Source: Pseudooceanicola nanhaiensis
Lineage (GTDB): Bacteria > Pseudomonadota > Alphaproteobacteria > Rhodobacterales > Rhodobacteraceae
DNA length: 64,000 bases
Direction of reading: 5' to 3'
Assembly: GCF_020171315.1 (NCBI RefSeq)
Contig: NZ_JAIUZP010000004.1
Location: forward strand, 186,001-250,000
The notes under the pieces were generated by a model. The model was not told the origin of the DNA. It saw only the letters and a program-made list of their open reading frames with translations, and made no database searches. Each line of letters begins with the position of its first letter. Position 1 is the first letter of the stretch. Below are positions 58,513 to 64,000 of the stretch, piece by piece. Position numbers and translations under genes: made by a program.

Positions 58513-60024
58513 ATGATCGACCTTTCCGCCTTCTCCGCCGCCCTTTCCCTGCTGGGCAGCGATCCGCTGGCCTGGCTTGTGGTGATCCCCGGCCTGTTCA
58601 TCGGGCTGGTCTTCGGGGCGATCCCGGGGCTTTCCATCTCCATCGCCATGGCGGTCTTCCTGCCCGCCACGCTTTACATGGACTTCCTGCCCGCGATCCT
58701 CTTCCTGACCGCGATCTTCACCGGCGGCGGCTTCGGCGGCGCGGTGCCCGCGATCCTGATGAACATCCCCGGCACCTCCTCCGCCGTGGCGACCGCCTTC
58801 GACGGCTACCCGATGTCGAAGAAGGGCCAGCACGGCGAGGCGCTCGGCGCGGGGCTCGTGGCCTCGGCCGTGGGCACGCTCTTCGGCTACATCCTGTTGA
58901 TGTTCATCGTCTCGCCGGTGGCCACATGGGTGCTGATGCTGGGCCCGACCGAGATGCTGATCGTCGCGATCTGGGGCCTGCTGCTGATCGCGGTGCTGAA
59001 CGACAGTTCCATCGCCAAGGGCCTTGCCGCAGGCATCCTCGGCATCCTGATCAGCACCATCGGCTATTCGGACACCGGGCTGATGCGCGGCACCTTCGGC
59101 TCGATGTACCTGCTCGATGGCATTCCCGCGATCCCGGCGCTGATCGGCCTCTTCGCCGCTTCCGAGCTGATCAACATGGCGGGCCGCGACTACCTGATCG
59201 CCGACCGCGAGATGCGCAAGATGAAGCTGAAGCCGATCCTCAAGGGCGCGGGCGACACGATGCGCGGCTGGCCGCAGGTGCTGCGCGGCTCGGCCATCGG
59301 GACGCTGATCGGGATCATCCCCGGCGTGGGCGCCTCAGTCGCCAACCTCGCCTCCTACGCCGCCACCAAGCGGCTATCCAAGGAGCCCGAGACCTTCGGC
59401 AAGGGCAACCGCGAGGGCGTCGTCGCCTCCGAGGCCGCCAACTCCTCCTCCGAGGGCGGCGGCATGGTCACCCTGCTGGCGCTCGGCCTGCCGGGCGGCG
59501 CGGGCACCGCGATCCTACTAGGCGCCTTCGCCATGCATGACGTCACCGGCGGCCCCCGCTTCATCTCCGAGAACACGGATATCGTCTATGCGCTGATCCT
59601 CGGGAACATCGCGCAGGCGATCCTGCTGCTGGGGGTCGGGCTGGTCTTCGTCTTCCTCGCCTCCTCGATCGTGAAGATCCGCCTCAGCTACCTGATCCCC
59701 TACGTGCTCTCGGTCTCGATGATGGGCACCTATGCGATCACCGGCTCCATCGTCGGGCCGCTGACCGTGGCGGGCGCGGGCGCGCTCGGCTGGATCATGC
59801 GGCGCTACGGCTACCCGGTGACGGCCACCGTGGTGGGCCTGCTGATCGGCCCCATGGCCGAGGGCGAGCTGACCCGCTCGTGGCAGATTTCCGGCGGCGA
59901 CCCGGCCTTCATCCTGACCCGCCCGATCACCATGGTGATGCTGGTGCTGCTGATCCTCATGCTGCTGGCGGTCCTCGTCGGCAAGCGGATGAGCCGTCAG
60001 ACCGCCCCCGTCATCGCCGAATAA
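58513..60024 (+). CDS. tctA: TctA-type large permease subunit
   Basis: 503 residues, the standard TctA length. Long hydrophobic blocks contain the two signature loops GAIPGLSISIAMAVFLP and GIIPGVGASVANLASY, which bracket the two halves of the protein. The first half has IPGTSSAVATAFDGYPM, another TctA hallmark. It forms the transport channel with TctB and uses an ion gradient, not ATP. It is 11 bases upstream of the leuC-like gene. Confidence 0.95.
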   Translation: MIDLSAFSAALSLLGSDPLAWLVVIPGLFIGLVFGAIPGLSISIAMAVFLPATLYMDFLPAILFLTAIFTGGGFGGAVPAILMNIPGTSSAVATAFDGYPMSKKGQHGEALGAGLVASAVGTLFGYILLMFIVSPVATWVLMLGPTEMLIVAIWGLLLIAVLNDSSIAKGLAAGILGILISTIGYSDTGLMRGTFGSMYLLDGIPAIPALIGLFAASELINMAGRDYLIADREMRKMKLKPILKGAGDTMRGWPQVLRGSAIGTLIGIIPGVGASVANLASYAATKRLSKEPETFGKGNREGVVASEAANSSSEGGGMVTLLALGLPGGAGTAILLGAFAMHDVTGGPRFISENTDIVYALILGNIAQAILLLGVGLVFVFLASSIVKIRLSYLIPYVLSVSMMGTYAITGSIVGPLTVAGAGALGWIMRRYGYPVTATVVGLLIGPMAEGELTRSWQISGGDPAFILTRPITMVMLVLLILMLLAVLVGKRMSRQTAPVIAE

Positions 60025-60035
60025 GGAGAGCCCGG

Positions 60036-61421
60036 ATGTCCCCTCACCACACGGCCCCCCGCACCGCCATCGCCAAGATCTGGGACAGGCACCGCGTCCT
60101 GACGCAGGACGGCACCGATCTGCTCTATATCGACCGGCATTACCTGCACGAGGGCTCGCACCACGCCTTCGCCCGCCTGCGCGAGACCGGCCGCGAGCTG
60201 CGCCACCCGGAGCTGACCTTCGGCGTGGCGGATCATTACGCCCCCTCCAGCCCGCTGCGGGCGACAGAGACGACGGCCACGATGATCGACCGGCTGAAAC
60301 GCAACGCCAGCGACTTCGGCATCGACAGCTTCGGCATCGGCGATCCCCGGCGCGGGATCGTCCATGTGGCGATGCCGGAACAGGGCCTCACCCTGCCCGG
60401 CGTGACCGTGGTCTGCGGCGACAGCCACACCGCGACCCATGGCGCCTTCGGGGCCTTCGCCTTCGGCATCGGCGCCTCCGAGGTGGCCCATGTGATGGCG
60501 ACCCAGACGCTCTGGCAAAAGCCCGTGCCCGTCATGCGCATCCGCGTCACCGGCCGCCTGCCCGCAGGCACCACGGCCAAGGACCTAGCCCTTGCGATCA
60601 TCTGGAAGATCGGCACCGGCGGTGCGACGGGTCATGCGGTGGAATACGACGGCGCGGCCATTGCCGCGCTTTCGATGGAAGAGCGCATGACGCTCTGCAA
60701 CATGACCATCGAAATGGGCGCACGCTCGGGCTTCGTGCCGCCGGACGAGACGACCTTCGACTGGCTCAAGGGCCGCCCCATGGCGCCCGCGGGCGACGAC
60801 TGGGAGGCGGCGGTGGCCGAGTGGCGCGGGCTGACCGCCGACCCGGGCGCCGTCTATGACCGCGAGGTCGAACTGGACGCCGCCGAGGTCGCCCCGATGG
60901 TCACATGGGGCACAAGCCCCGAGCAGGTCGCCCCCGTCGATGGCGCGATCCCCGCGGACGCCAACGGCGACTCGCTGGGCTACATGGGGCTGGAGGCCGG
61001 CGCGCCGATCACCGGTATCACCGTGGACCGCGCCTTCATCGGCAGTTGCACCAACGGGCGGCTCTCGGACCTCAAGGCCGCTGCCGCGGTGCTGGCGGGG
61101 CGCAGCCTTGCCGTGCCGCTGCTGGTCTCGCCCGGCTCCGACGACGTGGCCCGGCAGGCCGAAGAGCTTGGCATCGCGGATATCTTCCGCGCGGCCGGGG
61201 CCGAGTGGGGTGCGAGCGGCTGTTCGCTCTGCGTCGGCATGAACGGCGATCTGGTGGCTTCGGGCGAACGCTGCGCCTCGACCTCGAACCGCAACTTCCG
61301 TGGCCGTCAGGGCCCCGGCGCCCGCACCCACCTGATGAGCCCGCAGATGGTGGCCGCCGCCGCCGTCACCGGACGGATCAGCGATGCCCGCGCGCTGCTG
61401 GCAGAGGAGACCAAGGCGTGA
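60036..61421 (+). CDS. LeuC-like large hydratase subunit (aconitase superfamily)
   Basis: 461 residues, close to the 466 of LeuC. All [4Fe-4S] cysteines are present: VVCGDSHTATHGAFGAFAFGIG (near residue 130), GSCTNGRLSDLKAAA and GCSLCVGMNGD near 395-405. The substrate-binding text FRGRQGPGARTHLMSP is also kept. With the small subunit next door it should carry out reversible hydration of an unsaturated diacid, as isopropylmalate isomerase, dimethylmaleate hydratase or a citraconase does. Its place between a tricarboxylate transporter and a methylisocitrate-lyase-like gene argues for a catabolic rather than leucine-synthesis role. GGAGAG precedes the ATG. Confidence 0.86.
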   Translation: MSPHHTAPRTAIAKIWDRHRVLTQDGTDLLYIDRHYLHEGSHHAFARLRETGRELRHPELTFGVADHYAPSSPLRATETTATMIDRLKRNASDFGIDSFGIGDPRRGIVHVAMPEQGLTLPGVTVVCGDSHTATHGAFGAFAFGIGASEVAHVMATQTLWQKPVPVMRIRVTGRLPAGTTAKDLALAIIWKIGTGGATGHAVEYDGAAIAALSMEERMTLCNMTIEMGARSGFVPPDETTFDWLKGRPMAPAGDDWEAAVAEWRGLTADPGAVYDREVELDAAEVAPMVTWGTSPEQVAPVDGAIPADANGDSLGYMGLEAGAPITGITVDRAFIGSCTNGRLSDLKAAAAVLAGRSLAVPLLVSPGSDDVARQAEELGIADIFRAAGAEWGASGCSLCVGMNGDLVASGERCASTSNRNFRGRQGPGARTHLMSPQMVAAAAVTGRISDARALLAEETKA

Positions 61422-62035
61422 AACCGATCAAGACCCTCTCTGGCCCCGCCGCCGCCCTGCCCCGCGCCAACGTCGACACCGATCAGATCATCCCGGCCCG
61501 TTTCATGAGCCGCTCGCGCACGGATGGCTACGGCGACCAGTGCTTCCACGACATGCGCTTTGATCAGGACGGCGCGGCCAAGGCCGACTTCCCCCTCAAC
61601 GCCCTGCCCGAGGGGCCGACGGTGCTGGTGGCGGATGACAACTTCGGCTGCGGCTCCTCCCGCGAGGCGGCGGTCTATGCGCTGCTGGATTACGGCGTCA
61701 GCGCCGTCATCGCCCCGAGTTTCGCGGATATCTTCCGCTCGAACTCGGGCAAGAACGGCCTGCTGACCATCGCCCTGCCGCCCGCCACGGTGCAGGCGCT
61801 GCTGGCGAAACTGGCCGAGGCACCGGGCACGCCCGCGCAGGTCGACCTGCCCGCGCAGCGCGTCACCATCGGCAACGAGGTCTTTGCCTTCGAGATCGAC
61901 CCGCGGCTGAAGCACCGGCTGGAAAACGGGCTCGACGATCTCTCGGCCACCTTGCAGGACGCCGACCGGATCGCGGCGTTCGAGGCGTCCTATTTCGGCG
62001 CCCGCCCGTGGATCAGGCCCCGCAAGGCAGGCTGA
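61418..62035 (+). CDS. LeuD-like small hydratase subunit
   Basis: 205 residues from GTG 61418, overlapping the large-subunit stop in GTGA. NVDTDQIIPARFM is the standard N-terminal signature, and DNFGCGSSREAAVYALLDYG replaces the usual GSSREHAPWAL of isopropylmalate isomerases (H-A-P-W becomes A-A-V-Y). That change alters the active-site lining and suggests another substrate. The protein completes a two-subunit hydratase. It is the last gene of the operon and is followed by a bidirectional terminator at 62066. Confidence 0.84.
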   Translation: MKPIKTLSGPAAALPRANVDTDQIIPARFMSRSRTDGYGDQCFHDMRFDQDGAAKADFPLNALPEGPTVLVADDNFGCGSSREAAVYALLDYGVSAVIAPSFADIFRSNSGKNGLLTIALPPATVQALLAKLAEAPGTPAQVDLPAQRVTIGNEVFAFEIDPRLKHRLENGLDDLSATLQDADRIAAFEASYFGARPWIRPRKAG

Positions 62036-62065
62036 TCCTGCCCAACAGCACCACTCGCAAGAATC

Positions 62066-62094
62066 GAAAGGGGCGGCCATGGCCGCCCCTTTTG
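62066..62094. terminator. Bidirectional terminator between leuD-like and permease genes
   Basis: aaaggggcggcc (62067-62078) pairs with ggccgccccttt (62081-62092) around at; T on both strands. It separates the converging operons. Confidence 0.8.
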
Positions 62095-62099
62095 CCGTC

Positions 62100-63041
62100 T
62101 TACCGTTCGCCGCGCCGGTAGGGCTGCATCAGCGCCTGCGGCACCCGTGCCCGCCGCGCCATCAGGATCAGCGCGAGGATCGACAGCAGGTAGGGCAGCA
62201 TCAGGAACAGCTGGTAGGGCACGCCGTCCACCACGGTCTGAAGCCGCAGCTGGAAGGCATCGAAGAAGGCAAAGAGCAGCGCGCCCAGCAGGGCCCGGCC
62301 CGGCTTCCAGCTGGCAAAGACCACCAGCGCCACGCAGATCCAGCCCCGCCCCTGTACCATCGTGGGGAAGAAGCTGTTGAAGGCCGCCAGCGTCAGGAAG
62401 GCCCCGCCCATGGCCATCAGCGCCGAGCCCGCCATGATCGTGACAATCCGCAGGCGCACCGGGTCGATCCCCTGTGCATCCACCGCATGGGGGTTCTCGC
62501 CGGTCATGCGCAGCGCCAGCCCCAGCGGCGTGCGGTAGAGCCCCCAGGCCAGCAGCGCCACCAGCACAAGCGCAAGGTAGGTCGGCGGCGTCTGGGTGAA
62601 GAGCACGGGCCCGACGAAGGGTATGTCCGACAGCACGGGCACCGCCAGCGGGCGGAACGGCTCCACCGTGGGCGGCGAGGAGGACGTCGGCACCGCGAGG
62701 CGGAAGAGGTAATAGGAAAACGACGAGGCGAAGAGCGTGATGCCAAGCCCGGTGACATGCTGGCTCAACCCCAGCGGCACGGTCATCAGCGCATGCAGCA
62801 GGCCGAACATCGCCCCGGCGGCAGCGGCCACGAGCATGCCGGTCCAGAGGTCCGCACCGTTGTAGACGCTCAGCCAGCCGACCATGGCGCCGAAGGTCAT
62901 GATCCCCTCGATCCCGAGGTTCAGAACGCCGACCCGTTCGCACAGCAGCACGCCAAGGGTGCCGAAGATCAGCGGCGTGGCAATGCGCAGCACCGCCTCC
63001 CACATGCCGACCGAGGAGAGGATATCGAATAGAACGCTCAT
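62100..63041 (-). CDS. BmpA-type ABC transporter permease 2
   Basis: 313 residues with about nine hydrophobic segments. The opening FGTLGVLLCERVGVLNLGIEGIMTFGAM, then GLGITLFASSFSYYLFR and GENPHAVDAQGIDPVRLRIVTIMAGSALMAMGGAFLTL are signatures of the BPD/RbsC-like permeases of nucleoside (BmpA/PnrA) uptake systems. It overlaps the partner permease by ATGA. The ATP-binding and binding-protein genes must lie beyond the window edge. Confidence 0.9.
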   Translation of the reverse strand: MSVLFDILSSVGMWEAVLRIATPLIFGTLGVLLCERVGVLNLGIEGIMTFGAMVGWLSVYNGADLWTGMLVAAAAGAMFGLLHALMTVPLGLSQHVTGLGITLFASSFSYYLFRLAVPTSSSPPTVEPFRPLAVPVLSDIPFVGPVLFTQTPPTYLALVLVALLAWGLYRTPLGLALRMTGENPHAVDAQGIDPVRLRIVTIMAGSALMAMGGAFLTLAAFNSFFPTMVQGRGWICVALVVFASWKPGRALLGALLFAFFDAFQLRLQTVVDGVPYQLFLMLPYLLSILALILMARRARVPQALMQPYRRGER

Positions 63042-64000
63042 CTGCGGATCCGGTACTGGGTGAGGAAGATCGCCACCAGCATGGTCAGCAGCGACAGGGC
63101 GACGGTGACATCGGCGATATAGGACGGGATCGAGAGCGCGCGGCTCATGCTGTCCGCGCCCACGAACATCACGGCCGAGAAGAGCGCGGCCCCGATCACC
63201 CCGATGGGGTTCAGGTTGGCCAGCATCGCGATGATGATGCCGGAATAGCCATAACTGGGCGAGAGATCGGTGGTGACATAGCCCTTCACCCCCATGACCT
63301 CGATCGCGCCCGCAAGCCCCGCCATCCCGCCGGAAAGGCAGGCCACCGCGATCAGCGTCCGCCCCAGCGGCACGCCGGCAAAGGCCGCGGCGCGCGGGTT
63401 CAGCCCCGCCGCCCGCGCCCGCATCCCGAAGACAGTGCGCGATTGCAGCCACCAGGTGAAGACCGCCGCCGCCACCGCGATCAGCAGGCCAAGGTGCAGC
63501 CGGGTCCGCGCCATCAGCTGCGGCAGCACCGCGCTGTCGGGCACCGGCACCGATTGCGGCCAGCCGAAGGCCAGCGGGTCCTTCATCGGCCCCTCGATCA
63601 TCAGCGAGACGAAAAGCACGGCGACGAAGTTCAGAAGCAGCGTCGTCACCACCTCGTCCACGCCGAATTTCAGCCGCAGCCCCAGCGGCACCAGCAGCAG
63701 CACCATCCCCGCCACGGCCCCCACGGCAAGGCAGAGCAGGATCGCCACCGGCGCGGGCAGCGCGACAAGCGCCGGGATCATGCCGAAGCCCGCCACCGCA
63801 AGCGCCCCCATGTAAAGCTGCCCCTCGCCGCCGATGTTCCAGAGCCGCGCGCGGAAGGCCACGGCGGCGGCCAGCCCGGTCAGGATCAGCGGCGTGGCCC
63901 GCGTCAGCGTTTCCGAGATGCCAAGGCGGGAGCCGAAGGCCCCCTTGAGGATCAGCCCGTAGGCCCGCAGCGGGTTGGCCCCGGCGAGCGCGATCAGCCC
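63038..64000 (-). CDS. BmpA-type ABC transporter permease 1 (5' end outside window)
   Basis: The frame is open to the window's right edge; about 320 residues are visible (LIALAGANPLRAYGLILKGAFGS at the cut). WNIGGEGQLYMGALAVAGFG, GVDEVVTTLLLNFVAVLFVSLMIEGPM and GLNPRAAAFAGVPLGRTL are the conserved permease text of the nucleoside/simple-sugar class. It overlaps the downstream permease gene in ATGA. The missing N-terminus should be short, since such permeases are ~350-360 residues. Confidence 0.88.
   Translation of the reverse strand, partial: GLIALAGANPLRAYGLILKGAFGSRLGISETLTRATPLILTGLAAAVAFRARLWNIGGEGQLYMGALAVAGFGMIPALVALPAPVAILLCLAVGAVAGMVLLLVPLGLRLKFGVDEVVTTLLLNFVAVLFVSLMIEGPMKDPLAFGWPQSVPVPDSAVLPQLMARTRLHLGLLIAVAAAVFTWWLQSRTVFGMRARAAGLNPRAAAFAGVPLGRTLIAVACLSGGMAGLAGAIEVMGVKGYVTTDLSPSYGYSGIIIAMLANLNPIGVIGAALFSAVMFVGADSMSRALSIPSYIADVTVALSLLTMLVAIFLTQYRIRR

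Overview
The window is GC-rich, almost fully coding DNA that reads as a chromosomal segment of an alphaproteobacterium of the order Rhodobacterales (Paracoccaceae/Roseobacter-type). The signs are lineage-typical neighbours and small proteins: a PmtA-type phospholipid N-methyltransferase, fumC followed by DUF4169 and ribbon-helix-helix genes, the zeta (DUF1476) inhibitor of the F1-ATPase, a DUF6525 protein, an RNase E with a long acidic insertion in its S1 region, purC-purS-purQ, dctB-dctD, and a Bmt / corrinoid protein / DUF1638 methyl-transfer set. Assignment to genus is not possible from the sequence alone.

Layout. 1-2.9 kb: end of pmtA, fumC with two small downstream genes, and a small conserved-looking gene broken by an amber codon. 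2.9-10 kb: P450 and alpha/beta hydrolase pair, ccdA, a (GGCTA)9 microsatellite, rne and a long non-coding stretch. 10.5-16.7 kb: dctBD, purine genes and the ATPase zeta subunit. 17-24 kb: an MprF-like lipid aminoacyltransferase, Bmt, a radical SAM protein, the corrinoid protein, DUF1638 and a Cys-rich protein. 24-29.8 kb: sufE, a lipoprotein, rnd, purN/purM, an MBL hydrolase and a CAU tRNA. 30.2-37.7 kb: an accessory-looking envelope region with a BgsB/BgsA-like polysaccharide synthase pair, a Cache-HAMP receptor, a small outer-membrane barrel and an Asp-box/lectin-like protein carrying two repeats of phage-tail type. 37.8-48 kb: an orphan histidine kinase, an MBL hydrolase, tRNA-Asn, a Zur-box-preceded zinc GTPase and a second COG0523 GTPase, an ArsR/MFS pair, and an N-methyl-amine-type flavin demethylase with a divergent TetR gene. 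48-54.6 kb: a nitrilase-family amidase, a FixJ/DctR-type two-component pair and a UvrD-type helicase. 55-62 kb: a self-contained catabolic locus (GntR regulator and a methylisocitrate-lyase-like enzyme, divergent from a TctCBA uptake system and a LeuC/LeuD-like hydratase). 62.1-64 kb: two BmpA/nucleoside-type ABC permeases, the second cut by the window edge.

The items most worth following are: (i) five copies of a ~100-nt intergenic element able to form a nested hairpin; (ii) the 54.99-62.04 kb locus, which looks like import, hydration and aldol cleavage of an unidentified branched or unsaturated carboxylate; (iii) the BgsBA-like locus with a receptor and OM barrel not part of the two-gene rhizobial system; (iv) a DctD whose sigma-54 contact loop is missing. 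Functions are inferred from motifs and family knowledge; no database search was run.
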